This document shows, in pieces, positions 36,322 through 49,970 of a stretch of 64,000 nt of DNA. The notes under the pieces were generated by a model that searched no databases, was not told the DNA's origin, and worked only from the letters and a program-made list of their open reading frames with translations. Source of the stretch: Geosiphon pyriformis (lineage: Eukaryota > Glomeromycota > Glomeromycetes > Archaeosporales > Geosiphonaceae); assembly GCA_016748015.1 (NCBI GenBank), contig JAAOMT010000678.1, positions 662,389 to 726,388 of the forward strand, written 5' to 3'. Position numbers and translations under genes: made by a program. Positions within the stretch are counted from its first letter, which is position 1. Every line of letters begins with the position of its first letter.

Positions 36322-39300
36322 TACGTGAATTTTGTAGGAAAGCTCGAAACTTTCCGATCAAAAGAAAATTATTAATTAAGAGCTAATTTTTTGTAAATAT
36401 TTTCTTTATAGATTTATAGCTAAATTGAAATTTTACTTAATTCTCAAATTTTTTAAATCCAACCAGCACTGAATTATTATTACTTTTAAATAAAAATTCC
36501 AGATTAATTATGAATTAGCTCAAGAAATTAGAAAACTAATGATTTTTGAATTTATTAAATATTTTCTGTTCAACTCCTTAATTTGTAGTATACACATAAC
36601 GTAACTCCTTACCCAAGTCTATAGAGTTTTTGACGATCAAATTGTTATAAAAGTTATTTTTCTTTATATTTCAAAAGTCCGAATTTTCTTTTTAATAAGC
36701 TAATCTGACATTGAGGGAGGAATAGAGATTTTTCCCGTAAATGTAAATTAAAGGATATACATTTGGATATGAAAAGAAATAAAGAATTTTAATTAAACTT
36801 TGGTCTTGATAATGTTCTTTATCGTATTCAGTTACTTCTTTAGGTTTCGATAAGGCTTTTACTTTATTTGACAATAAGAATTTTCAAACATGCCAAAAAA
36901 GGGTCTATTTTATTATTTGGATTAATCCAAAACGTTGCACTCTTTGTATTAAAATAAATGAAGTGATACATGTTTTTGCTCATAATTAATTCAAAAGGTA
37001 AGATCAGTGAAGTTTGCTTATTTACAATGCATTCTGATCTTAGGGGTATTAAATGCATTAAATATTTGATAAAAAAATATAATTGATTATAACATCCCTT
37101 ATCGCAATAAGACTTTGTTCAGTATCTTGTTTTAAATATTATTATCAATACAAAGCTCAAAGATTTTTAATGTATTGAATTTAATCATACAAATTTCACA
37201 TATAGCAAAATCTTGTTTTGAAATTAAGTTTTTGCATTTTTATTATAATATGTGATTTTCGATCGCACAGATAAAATGAAAAACTTTTAATAACAAAAAT
37301 TTATTGCTCATTATTTTATAAATTCACAAATTCCAATAACAATTATTTCTTTCATTACTGTTGTTATTCGTTTCTTTTTAAATAACAAAACATGATTTAC
37401 TCAAAATTAACAAATATTGTTAACCAATTTTAAACAATACTTATTATTTTGAAACAAGTTTTTAAATATTTATTTAATATAAAAGAAAAATTGTAAAAAA
37501 AAATTTATTTTTTAAATAGCAAAATTAATTGCAAATGAAAAATAGCTTTAAAACATATTACAATCAAATTCGTTTAAGTAAAAATATGTGATTACAAACA
37601 ATAAATTTTTAATTAACAAAACAAATATGTATTATTTTTTGTTATTTTGAGAATTTTCACTACCTCAAATATGATTAGCTTATTAAATTATTAATTTTGT
37701 TTATTTTGTTTAATTTTATCATGACATATTTTATGAAAAAATATTCAAAATATAAATAATTTAAAAATGAAGAAATATAGTAACTGATAGTCACAAAATA
37801 TTTTTACATATTATATTAAGCACTTTTTGAATTTTTTTAATCGTAATAATATGTTTTTTAGCAGCAAGATTCAACAATGTAAAAACAGAGTTGAAAATTT
37901 CGTTTATAATGTTTATATGTAAATTCCACTAGTAGTAACATATCAAGCTAATTATTTTGTTGGTAGTTAATAGAATATTGCAAGTACTGCTTTAGAACTT
38001 GATTAATGCATTTAACTTGACTATTAGTTTGGAAATAACATGTTAAAGATAAAAAAATTTTGGCATCAAAAAGCTTAAAGAAGTATTTTTAAAATTGAAA
38101 GACAAATTAAAATCTATAATTAAAAACTATCTTATTTGAAAACCATTAAGTTTAATTATATTATAAATAATTAATTAAGCTGTTTTTCAAAAATGTAAAC
38201 TTTGAACAAAAAATAAGTGTGCTATCTTAATTAACCAGTTTATTGCAAGTAAAATCAAATCTTTTTTTAATTTTAAGCAAGTTAGTTATAAAGTTCATTA
38301 AAATAAATTTTTAAAGACATTTTAAATAAGCAAAAATTGTAACAGATTAAAAAATTGATAATGAAAAATCTTAAGTATTACAAAATTTAATATATCTATA
38401 ATATTTTATATTGCTATAACTACTAATAGTTTTTAATAATTAACTTAAAAGTCTTATTAATTCCAAAGTGGATAGCAAGTAGATTGTTATAATTAATAAC
38501 TTTTTAAGTATAAGTATTATTAACTGTCAATTGTTTGATTATTTTTAAAAGTTTTGAATTTGAATCTAAAAATAAAATGACTATAATTTTAAATATTCAA
38601 ACTTAAGCAAAATAATTTACTACTGGCTATAGACTTTATTCTGCTTTTTAAATTTAAATTCTAAATGCTATAAGAAAATATTAATCTTATTTTATAATAA
38701 ACTAGTATTATAAAAAAATACAAAATTAAATTTAATTATAAAAATTAATTACTAAGCTTAATATTAATTAAAAATTCTGGTTGTTATAAAATACTAAAAA
38801 AATTTCTGGTTACAAAAAACAATGACTACAAACCAAAATTCTTATAATGCCTCTTCGAAATTGTATCAATTTATATTGTATACAACTCTATTTTAATTGA
38901 GCATTGACTCTTTTAATAGATTTTACTTAGATTACGGCAAATAAATAATTCAACATTCGAGCTAATAAATAGTTCTAAAGTGTGTTATAGGAGGTCTAAA
39001 GTAAATATTTCATTAATACTTATAGGGCCACAGCAACACTGAGCTAATGAATAGTTCTCTAAGTTTGCTACAATAAACCAAAAAAGATAACAGACCAACA
39101 TCTTATTAATACCTTTTTGTAATTGTATCAACTTATGTTGTATACAATCTTATCACCATAGCGTATTGATCATTTTTATAAACAACCGATCTTTAAGTTT
39201 TAGAGCAATTTATTTGCTTTTCTGCATGTTTTATTATTAAAATATGCATTGTTGACTGTTCTTTCTAGTTTTTTTGCATGTAATCCAAGATCTTGGACTT

Positions 39301-42300
39301 ATTATTAAAGAATTGGTTATTTTCTATGCATCACTTGCCAATAGAATTCAGAAATTACAGATTATATTTAATTAAGTATGTACTATAAGAATGCAATAAA
39401 TTAAAGCAAGGCATATTTTTAAGTATTTATGAGCATTTATGAGTGTTTATGAAAAAAATTTCAACTAGATGTTAACTTACTAATCAATATTATATGCTTA
39501 TTTATTAGTTAAAAACAGCTAATTTCGATTCTTATTTTTTATTCATGTTTTTCATATAAATTGTGTTATAAAATATTATTTGATCTGTGAAAATTTAACT
39601 TAACCTGCTTAAATTGTTTTTATATTCTAATTATAGTATTTTATTATATTTGTAAATTAAAAATAATTGGTTTACACTAATTTAATATAAAAATTAAAAT
39701 TATGTTAATTTTAATTAAGTTATAACTAATTGGTTTATAACAAAAAGCTATAATAAATTTGTTGATCATGTAATTTCTAAGTTGATAATATTAAATAGTT
39801 TGCTTTAATTAAATAAATTTGGTATATATAATAAAGATTAATGTTAACAAACAAATATATTTATTAAAAAATTAATATTGAAACACTTTTTTATGTTTTA
39901 TTAATAGATATAACAGTTTATAATTTTTTTAATCTTCTAATTGCTAAAAATACTTTTTTTAGTTTTTTTAATGTTAATTTGTTTATAAACATTAAATCTT
40001 TGTCTATTTTAAACAGTATAAAATTATAATTTACTAATTTAAAATATAGTCTTATTGGTCTTAAAAAACAAATAAATAAGTTAACAAAAAGATTAAATAC
40101 ATTCATATCGGTTTTTTAATTTTGTACTAAATATAATCGATTAATAATCTTTTTTAAATAGAATTTAATAAGTAATATATTAATAAAAAAAAGTTTAAAC
40201 ATGTTTATAAATAACAAAATTACAGTTAATTAAGAATTTTTTAATTTAAAAAAAATAAAGTTAGGTATTAAAAATTTAACAATAATTTATCAAAATTATT
40301 GTGTTAATAACTAATCTTATTTAAAATATTTTTATATGCAATATATATAATATAAATAATTTTGCTAAGCAAATAAATATAAATAATTCGAATTTTATTG
40401 TTAATAAAATATAATCAAAAGTCGAAATAAGTCTTTAAATTGTAAACAAGTTTAAAAAAATCAAAATTTTTATTTGTAGTTTAAATTATGATTATTTAAG
40501 TTCTAAAGTTATAATTATTTTAAATAATAATTTAATAAAACATCTTGCAAAGTTTTTAAAATATAAAATAAACTTTTATTTATTTGTTTGCTATTTAGAA
40601 ATAAGTTTTTAATTACTGTTTTAAGTTTTTATGATGATGTTTTTTATTGTTAAATTAAAACAAATTGATAACATTAATACTATAATTATTAAGACTTTAA
40701 ATAGCATTTTTTGGTAATTTTAATAAAAATAGCATTAAACAAAGTGCTAATTTCAAAAAGTGTATGGATTTAAGTTTAATTAAATTTTTAATTAAAAATT
40801 TAGCAGTTAAAACTTCAACTTAAAAGAATTTAAAAAAGTAAAAAAAGTTATTAATTATATTTTTATTAATAAATTACTTGTAAATATTATAGCCAAATCA
40901 AAATTACAAAGTATAAAAAAGTTTTTTAATACTAATTACAAGTTTGTTTTTATGTTAATTATTTAAAACTATTAATATAACAGATATATTTAATAGATTA
41001 AAGAAAAACAGAAAATATAAGCTTTTATTTAAGATATTATGTATTTATTGACTAATAAAATGTTCTTTAAAACTTAGTTTTATAAATTTATAAAAAACAA
41101 AAAAAAATTCTAAATTTTTAGTTTAAACTTTTGGTATCTAAAATATAGTAATAAGTTATAAAACTTTTATATTATGGTTTTTTTTTAATAAAGTTAAATT
41201 TAAAATAGATAAGATAATAGAAAAATAGATTAAAAAATAAGTAGTATTAAATAAAATTCGTAATTTGTAATATTGTTAATATGTTTTATTAAATTATGTA
41301 AATAATAAAATATTTTTAAAGATAATAAAATGAATAAAATATGAAAAATTGGTAAATACAAATAAGAATTTGTTAAATAGCAAAACTGCTAATTTGTTTA
41401 ATATTACAAATAAATTATAAAAGCATTATAATAAGTTTATTTGAGTTTATTTTTGAATTTTTTAAATATATATCTGTTAAATAAATTAGTTTTTAAATTA
41501 TAAAAAAGTCATAATATCAATAATTTTATTATTTAGAAAAAAATTTAGTTGAAAGTAGAATATATAGGAAATTTATTAGGTTTTTGAATAAATTTATAAT
41601 AACAAAGTTAATAGAATTATAATAAACTTTGGTCTAATAAATAATTACAAAATACATAATAATTTAAATTAAAAAAAGTTTTTTAATCTTTTTTTGTGTA
41701 AAATTAAGTAACATAAAAGTTTAAGCAAATACAAAATTAATATTAAGTCTGTAATTAGAATTAGATAAATTAAGACCAAGTTTAATATAACTTCTTACTT
41801 AATACTAATTTTTTTATTATATTTTTATTAACTAAAAATTAAAAAATTTTATTAAATATTAATAATATATATATTTTTGTTGTAAAAAAAGAAAATTGTA
41901 CAAATATCTTAATATTTTTTATTAATTAAGAATTTGTTTAAAACTAATTTAAAAAAAATACATGAAAATATTAAATTTTTTGCTAATATAATTTTAAAAA
42001 AGACTAATTTAAACAAGCAATTTATTTATTAGTTTTAATGGTTTTACAACTTATAATTAAACATAAAATTCAATTTAGTTTTGTATTTAAAAATATGTAT
42101 AACCAGTGAAATTTGTTAATTAAAAAAAAATTAAAATTTAAGCCAACTTATTCGAAAATTTTTTATAAAATTATGTATTATCTTTTACTATGTTATTTGA
42201 AAAATTTTAATTTAAAAAAAAGATAGCTTATGTAATACTATTTTTTAAATACTAATAACATTTTTATAAATTTTAGATTAAGTGTTATAAAATTTATTTT

Positions 42301-45300
42301 AATATCTTGTTAAGTTATTAATTAATTTTTTGAAATATAATATTTTTTTTGACATTTTTTGTTTTAAAAATAAAATTTTAATTTTAAATGTCTTAAGTTA
42401 ATCTGTTTATTTTAAAATAATTTGGTTTCTTAAAAGATTTAATATTATTTTTACATATTAGTTGTTAAATAGTCATGATTTTTTTTAGTTAAAAGAATAA
42501 TTGTGTTAAAAAAAGTTTAATCCAAAAGGTTTTGTTTATATTTGGTTTGTTTTTATATTAGAATTTAAAAAAAAATTTACAAATAGAAATTTACTTATGT
42601 TATATAATTTGTTTTTTTAATGTTTGTTTAATTTTAACTGTTTTAAATACTTAAAACTAATTTAAAAAGAATTTGTTGAAATATAATTATAGTTTTTATA
42701 AATAAAATTATTAAAAATATGAGTTTTTTTGATGTTATTGAAAATAAATTGGCTTATTTTTCAAATTTAATTTAAATATAGAATTAAATTTGTATAGTTT
42801 AATGTTATTAATGTTAATTAAGTTATAAACAATTGTTTTAGTATTGAAATATATATTAATAAAAACTTTTTATAAAAAACTTTATAATCTTAGTTATTTA
42901 AATATAAATTATATTTGTGATAATCAAAAAAATAATTCTAATTATATTTTTTTGTATATTTTTAATTTATTACAAGAAAAGCTATTATTAACAAATGTTT
43001 TAATAGTTAAATTTTTTTAACTAGTAAGTTATTTGTATATTCATTTTTTTTAGTTGTTATATAATACTGTTATTGATAATTATGGTTTTTTAAATTAATT
43101 TTAATGTTTGTAAATATAGCCAAAACTGACTTGTGTATTGTAAATTTAGTTTATAGCTTGACTATATATTATAAAATAAATATTTATTGCTATATTTTAA
43201 TTAAAAACTAATTACAAAAAAAGATTAATTGTTAATAATAATTCAATTTTAATTAATATTTATGATTTGTTTATACGTAACTTAAGAAATTTTGTTTATA
43301 GTAAAGACTTTATTTAAGATTAATTTATTAATTTTAGTTTAAAATTGTTTGCAATTGGTTTTTAACAGTTTTTATAAATATATTCGGATTTTTGGTACTA
43401 TAAATACATAGTGTAATTTTGATTAACTTTAATAATTATTTTATTATAAATAATAAAAAAATATAATTATTAACATAATTTTTAATTTGTTATTTATCAG
43501 ATCTATATTCAAAAAACAATTTTGTTAAAGCTTTATACAAAATTTTATTAATACAATCAAATTTAAAATTACAGTTGCTAATTTTTTAATTGTTAACCGA
43601 AAATAATACAGTTGTTATTTATTTTATTTTTAGTTAATAATTTTAAATTTAATAATAAGTATCAATTATTTTTTATTCAATAAATTACAAATGAAAATAA
43701 CTTATTTTTTAAACTTATTTTAATAAATATATTTCAAAAAACAAACAAAAAACATAAAGTTGATTTTAATTTAAATATAAAAAGATATTTAAAATAATAA
43801 TTATAATTTTATAACTAAATATATTTAGATAAATCAAAAATACTACCAGATTTTTCTCAAACAGTTTTTATTTTTTAATCAAAAAAAAGTTCAAAAAACT
43901 ATTCTAATTAATAAATAAGAAATTTAAACATCTATTATAAAAGAATTGGCTAAATTATCAACAAAAATAGTTATAATATCTTAAAAAATGTTGTTATTTT
44001 GATTTTTTGACTTAATAGCTCCAATTTTTTAACTTGTAATTTTTCAATATTTGATTTTAATTTTTAAAGACTCAGATTTATTTTTAATTTTTTTACCCTC
44101 TTTATACACATATTTTTTTGAAAAATGATATTTTATTCTAAGAGTATTAACAAGTCTTTATTCATTCAAAGTTTTTTTTGTTAATTATTAGAATACTTTT
44201 TACAAATTTATCTAAGTTAATAATATGTTGAATTGTCAAGAAAAGACTAATTTTAAGACACTGTTTTGTTAAAAATTCAGCAAAATTTCCATAATAGTTG
44301 ATTATTTTTTTAAGAATTTCACATAAGATAAGCTTTTATTTAATCAATTTTTTTAAATAGTTTTGTTTAATAATTTTTCCTTAAAATTGATGTTTAATAT
44401 TGAAATCATAATTATTAGACAAAATGCGTTTTTGCTATTAAATTATATAATACTTTGATTATTGAGTAAGATTAGCATAAAAAATATATATTTAAAAATA
44501 ATGGTAATAATAAGTGCTTATATATTATTTTAAAAATAAATTGTAACATATTAGTAACAAACAATATTAAAAATTGGCTATTTAATTATTATTACTTTTT
44601 ATATGATTATATTTTTCTTAAACAATATCTAAAAAACTTATTAATTTAGTTGTTAATTTGTTTATTGATTCTTTTAATGATAATTTTAAACCAAATTCTT
44701 CAATTGAATTATTTATATATTATATTTTTATTTTTTGTCATTGATTAATTTTTTATTCTAATTAGTAATAATATAATTATATTTAAAATCAAAATTGAAC
44801 AACATATTTAGAATTCAATATTCAATTAGAAAATACCGGAAAAAATTATGTCAACAAGATGTTTATAGAAAAAAAAAATGTTATTATAATGTCCAATCAT
44901 GATATAAATTTACAAATGTAAAAATGCAATCTGCAACTTGTCTTTTTAAAGTAAAGCACATTTAAAAATTGACATCAAATGACCATACCAGGTATTGTAA
45001 ATATAAATGTAAAGATAATTAATTTTCAATTAAAAATTTTCATTTTTCATTTTTCGTTTCAACATTAAATAAAAATAGAATTTACGCAAATACTCTCGAT
45101 CAAAGATTTTTAAATAAATAATTGTTTTTTTAATAATCAAAAATTATTTTGTTCTGTTTCGGTTCTGGTGCATGAATTCTGTAAATTTGCATTACAATAA
45201 AAGGTATAGATTATAAATTTATATTTTTTTTTAAAAAAAAATCCTTAAATTTCAATATTGGAATAATAATGTTAAATTATATTAAGGGATAAAATATAAT

Positions 45301-46290
45301 TTACTTGTATAAAGATAAGTTTTATATTGTTCAATATTAAAATGAATAAAAATTTTAGGTATTTTTATATGGCAATTATGTATAAAATTCTTTAGTTAAA
45401 GTTAATACATGTATAAAGGAAATTTATTATTTTTGGGAAATCTACGTTTAAAGAATATCGTGAGTTTAAATGAAAATTTAGATGAGTGGTATCCAAATCT
45501 ATTTATAGAGAACTGGTCACTTACATATATCTATAAAAAATTTTTGGTCAAAGATTTTATCGTAATTTACACGTTTTTAAACAGGTTGCAGATTATAATA
45601 TCATAAGATATAAAAGTATTATGGTTATCCACAGTATGAATTTATATATTCTTGAACAAAGACTTCGGGTGAGACAATTAAGTTTTATTCCGATTCACGA
45701 TCAATATGAATCGAAAGCTTAATTGTTTTCATTGTAATAGATTTTTTCGTTAGACGAAATAAGCTTAACTTGGGTTTCTAGAAAATCCCTAGAAATCATT
45801 TATTCTTTCTGGCTTTTCCAAAAATCTTTACATCATCAGAAAAGGTCAAACTAATCCAACCGTGATTTCCGATATATCCGATTTAGCCGTGATTTATAAA
45901 GGTAAGTGATTAATTAATTTTCTGTTGAAGCCAAGGGGTTGGCAATTAGTCATATTTGTCATATTTGTCATCATTATCTAAGCATATATATATGCACCTT
46001 GAATGGGTGCCGATTCCTCTTATTATGGTTAGGTAAAAAAAAAGATGCTAGTCTTTATCAGACATTTTTGTAAGACCCTTTCTTTTCATTCATGATTCAA
46101 AAATTCTCCTATTGGGCATTCAGAATAAGATTGAAAATTGATATTGTAAGAACATCTTCAGAAAGCCAAAAATTTGATCTGCGTGACAAGTAACTTATAT
46201 AAAAAGCAGTTCACTTATATTTTTAAGAATTTTCAATTTTCAATTTTCATAACAATTAACAATCGTAGAACATTTCTAAAATTTTCAAAA
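36322..46290. other. Ten-kilobase extremely AT-rich gene desert
   Basis: From about 36330 to 45400 the sequence is almost only A and T in long runs, with stop codons in every frame and no reading frame of natural composition. I see no transposase, RNA gene or tandem array of fixed period. A degenerate set of repeated words occurs at about 38850-39170 and is listed separately. Between about 45600 and 46290 the composition returns to normal, giving the upstream region of the HMG-box gene. Confidence 0.7.
38850..39170 (+). repeat. Degenerate repeated segments inside the AT-rich desert
   Basis: The words TTGTATCAA..TTGTATACAA occur near 38865 and again near 39120 on the same strand. Between them GAGCTAATAAATAGTTCT (near 38958) recurs as GAGCTAATGAATAGTTCT (near 39041). 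The order is therefore A-B-B'-A', all in direct orientation. It is probably a remnant of an old repeat. Confidence 0.5.
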
Positions 46291-47049
46291 ATGAATGCCA
46301 ATGTCAACGACACAATATTATCAATAGATTTTCCCACAGAGGAAAATGCTTTGACACTTATAAACCAACTGGATATATTAACACTCTTCAGTCCACAAAT
46401 TCTCGAACCGAAAGAATTAATACCACCACCACGTATAACAGATAATGGTGAAATTAAACCAAAAAGACCGCAGAACGCATTTTTCATATTTCGTCAAAAT
46501 GTCATCAAGCAGGCAAAAAGTCTTGGAATAAAGAATATGCGTCTTATTAGTAAATCAGCAAGTATTCTCTGGCAGAGAGCTAGGCCTAATGAAAAAGATG
46601 TTTACAAAGAAATAGCGGTTAAAGTTTCAGCAGTACATCGAGAACGTTATCCTGGATTTCGATACACTGAAGACCGATCAAAATTAGTTTTTCGTCATTC
46701 CTCTTTACCAAACCGATCTGTTCATAATAACCATCACCATCACCATCACATTAATCATCATCAACACCACCACCGTTCAGAAGAGACCAAACTGCCGGAA
46801 TCAGGGCAAAATTGTCAAGTGAAACAAGATAAAATGCAAGTAAAAAGTCAAAAACCAGAGTTGGATGGAAAATGGGGAACTTTTTTCAGAGGATTAGAAT
46901 TAGCTCCAAATGAACCTAATTCGATAGACTTTACACAGTTGAATGAACACTCGGATTATTATACATTTGAACAATGGATGAATGCGCATGGTTGTCATAA
47001 TTTTAATCCTTATATGAACCTTTCTTCTAACGAGCATCCTGGTATATGA
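46291..47049 (+). CDS. HMG-box transcription factor (MATA_HMG type)
   Basis: Single exon, 252 aa, from the ATG at 46291. Upstream in frame there is no other ATG. Residues about 57-127 form a high mobility group box of the sequence-specific mating-type/SOX class: KPKRPQNAFFIFRQN, then ISKSASILWQRARP and KVSAVHRERYPGFRY. This predicts minor-groove DNA binding and bending in the nucleus. The N-terminal 50 residues are acidic to neutral. A histidine-rich tract lies at about 145-161 and resembles a metal-binding or low-complexity linker. The C-terminal part is hydrophilic with aromatic and acidic residues and could be an activation domain. Arbuscular mycorrhizal fungi have many such genes (family knowledge), so a mating-locus role cannot be assumed. 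The neighbours here are not the TPT and RNA helicase genes that flank the sex locus of Mucorales. Confidence 0.9.
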   Translation: MNANVNDTILSIDFPTEENALTLINQLDILTLFSPQILEPKELIPPPRITDNGEIKPKRPQNAFFIFRQNVIKQAKSLGIKNMRLISKSASILWQRARPNEKDVYKEIAVKVSAVHRERYPGFRYTEDRSKLVFRHSSLPNRSVHNNHHHHHHINHHQHHHRSEETKLPESGQNCQVKQDKMQVKSQKPELDGKWGTFFRGLELAPNEPNSIDFTQLNEHSDYYTFEQWMNAHGCHNFNPYMNLSSNEHPGI

Positions 47050-47489
47050 TGATCGCATTAAAACAAAAGTACACTCTGAAAGTTTTATCAAACTAAATTA
47101 TTTTTTGAATCTCATATCAAGAGCAAAAATATTTTCTAAAAAAAAATTTCTCTTAATAATAAATATGTATTCTGAGTGGAAAATCAAAAAGATTTTTATT
47201 AATATTGTTACAAAACAATTTATGTTGGACTCATGTTTCAAAGTCCTAAACATATTAGTTAAGTAAATCTTTAGATATTTCATGAATGAAAAATGGTTGT
47301 GACTAAAAAAGTTCGATCGATGGTTAAATGGCTTCATATTCTTCCGGTTTTCCTAGTTAGGTAAGTTTGTAAAATAGTAATTTGGTAGATCGTTGATCTA
47401 ACTTTAAATTTTTCTATATATGGATGTCTATACCTAACTGGGTAAATGAACTTGAACCAATAGTCAATCACTTGACAAAAAGTTTTGAT

Positions 47490-47830
47490 ACTTTAAAAGT
47501 TACATTGGTCATTTACGAGTGAAAAGCCTTTCTGTGGGCGTCATACAATTTCGGACAAAGTAACTTGTAATGTAATACTTGCAACCCCGATTGGAGATTC
47601 TTTATTTCAAGAAATAACAATATCTGGGATATTTGTGCGTTTTCACGATACTTGTCTTGAAGACATTGATCGAGTGAGATAAATGAGAAGTCATTATCGA
47701 GTGGCAACCTCATAAAATTAGCTTTTCGTATAAGCCATTTCATAAAGATTTAATACTAAATCCTTTAATATTCCATCTTGGGCTTCTAAATCTCGAAAAA
47801 GGGTATGCTTTGAACTAATAAATGGTGAAT
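47490..47830 (-). pseudogene. Possible decayed leucine-rich-repeat/F-box-like gene fragment
   Basis: The minus strand reads RDLEAQDGILKDLVLNLYEM (47800-47740 area) and, after stops and a frame change, FSFISLDQCLQDKYRENA and FLEIKNLQSGLQVLHYKL. The spacing of Leu and the words L-x-N-L-Q-x-x-L-x-x-L resemble the F-box/LRR proteins common in these fungi. Stops and frame changes break it. The assignment is weak. Confidence 0.3.
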
Positions 47831-49902
47831 ATAAATTGAAATAATTCTTGCGCATTTATTTTTGAATTGGCCCTTTAGCTAAAATTCGACTTTTTAAAAT
47901 TTGATAAAGATTATCAATCATGGATTAATTACAATAACAATCAAAATACTGTCATCTTTTTCACTTGACGGATAAAATGAAAATCGAGATTCCAAGAAAT
48001 GGTGATCCCCAGCCATCAAGTTCTCTCTCATCACACTATACAAATCGGGAAATGGTTAAACAATTGACTATTTTCATATCAAAAAATACAAATTCTTGTT
48101 ACCTTTATAAAAAAATTTTATCTTGACTGTTTTAACCAGGTGTGATTAGAGCAAACATAATGATCAGAATATAAGAAAAGTTCCTGGAAATCAGGTTCCT
48201 ATGTATCTTTACCTAATTTTTTTTACATATATACAAAATTTTCAAATGATGATTAGAAAAATTTTCAAAATTGAATGATTTGAAGTGAAATTACCAAAAA
48301 TCCTATATTAACTTATATTCTTACCAACCAAAAATTGGGTTTTTAAGTCATCTCTCGGTCTAAAGACTTTTTTCCTAGAATTTTTTCAATGGTTTCATTT
48401 TATTTCGATTTGAAAAAGATGAAAATTAATCTCGAAAAAACTCCTGAATTAATATTTCTCCCTTTTTGGATATTCTACCTATTAGAATTTTGGACAATTA
48501 TCATATTTCCTTAATATTATACATGTATATCAATATCTTGCTTCTTAAAATATCAAGATTTATCTATATCTTTGTTTCTCATTTTTATTAGCATATGATT
48601 TCTTATTAAATTATTTTTTAATTCATCAAAAAATTAAAAGCGGGCCAAAACCAAAAACGCAAATACACTTTTTTATATACCCCTTATCTCGGGAACAAGG
48701 TAGATTTTTATTAGCTATAAAGAGGATTTACAATTTGACTTAAAAAGATTGGGGGTTTTTTTTTTCAACCTCATTAATTAATTTTGAGAATCAAAGAAAT
48801 ACATTTTTTTAAAAAAAAGTCTGATAAGAAATTAAAATAAAAAATTAAATTAAATTAAATTAATTAATGAATCAAATTTGATTTTTATTATCCTTTATGC
48901 TAATAATTGTATTTTAGTAAAAAAAAAAAAATTAAATTAAATTAATTATTAAAACTCATAATATTAAATAAATCATTATAAAAATTCAAGTTTAATTTGA
49001 TCTAAATATATTTGATTTATTTTTTCTTAATTTTTATTTCTTTATAAAATTTTTTATTATTTTTTATAATTTTTTTTCTCAAGCTCAATATTTTTAAAGT
49101 ATTTAAATTCAAACCTTTTATTAAATATATATATCATTATTAATGTTTTATACTTAATTAAAAAATGATAATTTAAATAATCTAATAAACTTGTGTCAAA
49201 TCAGAAATTTTCTCAATTAAACCTGTAGAATTTGAATTTATAAAAAATTTAGTTAGATTTTTCGATTCTTGTAACAATGTATGTTGTCAAATATTTGTAA
49301 ATTAATCGATTTTGTTAATCGATTTTTTTTTATAGCTTTTTCTATTTATTTTTTTCATCATGTTTAAAAAAGTTTCAAAATATTTATCACTATATTTCTG
49401 TCTTTTACCCAATCAAAAAATTATTAAGTTAATTTACGGTATAACTTTATGAAAATAAATATACCAAGAGTTTACCATATGGTGAAAAAATAGTTTACAA
49501 AGGGAACAATCATAAAAGCACCTTTTTTAATTTGATTCTCTAAACAAGGGTATAAACAAAATGGCACACATCTGAATTTAAAGACGATAATGAAATATCA
49601 AAAATTTAATTGTTAAAGTATAAGGATTTTAATAACATTTTTATCAAGCATTTTCTAATATTTCAATTAAAATTTTTAATTCTTTTTGCATTTAAATCAA
49701 GATTATCGGATAAATTAAACAATGTTGGACTAAAATTTTCCAAGAAATAAAAGTAACTCATTTGCATTTGATTTTGACATGTTTGTTTTTATAACTTAAA
49801 CTTGTAATGTTTCAGATTTTTCGTATTTGCCATCTATGGGTTCAGCTCATAAAAAATATTTTATTGTTATGAAGACGTTATTTTGAATAATAGATTTGTT
49901 TC

Positions 49903-49924
49903 ATATATATATATATATATATAT
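49903..49924. repeat. (TA)n microsatellite upstream of a lipase gene
   Basis: About eleven alternating AT units, 47 bp before the start codon of the lipase at 49971, so within its probable promoter or 5' UTR. Confidence 0.9.
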
Positions 49925-49970
49925 TAGATACCTTTGAAAATATACGTACCGAAAGCTGGTTTTAAACAAA

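Larger units (their letters stand above)
47050..49970. other. Intergenic region with a possible decayed gene
   Basis: It contains a coding-like minus-strand stretch at 47490-47830, listed separately, and very AT-rich DNA from about 48780 to 49960 that includes a (TA)n tract just before the next lipase. Nothing else is supported. Confidence 0.5.
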
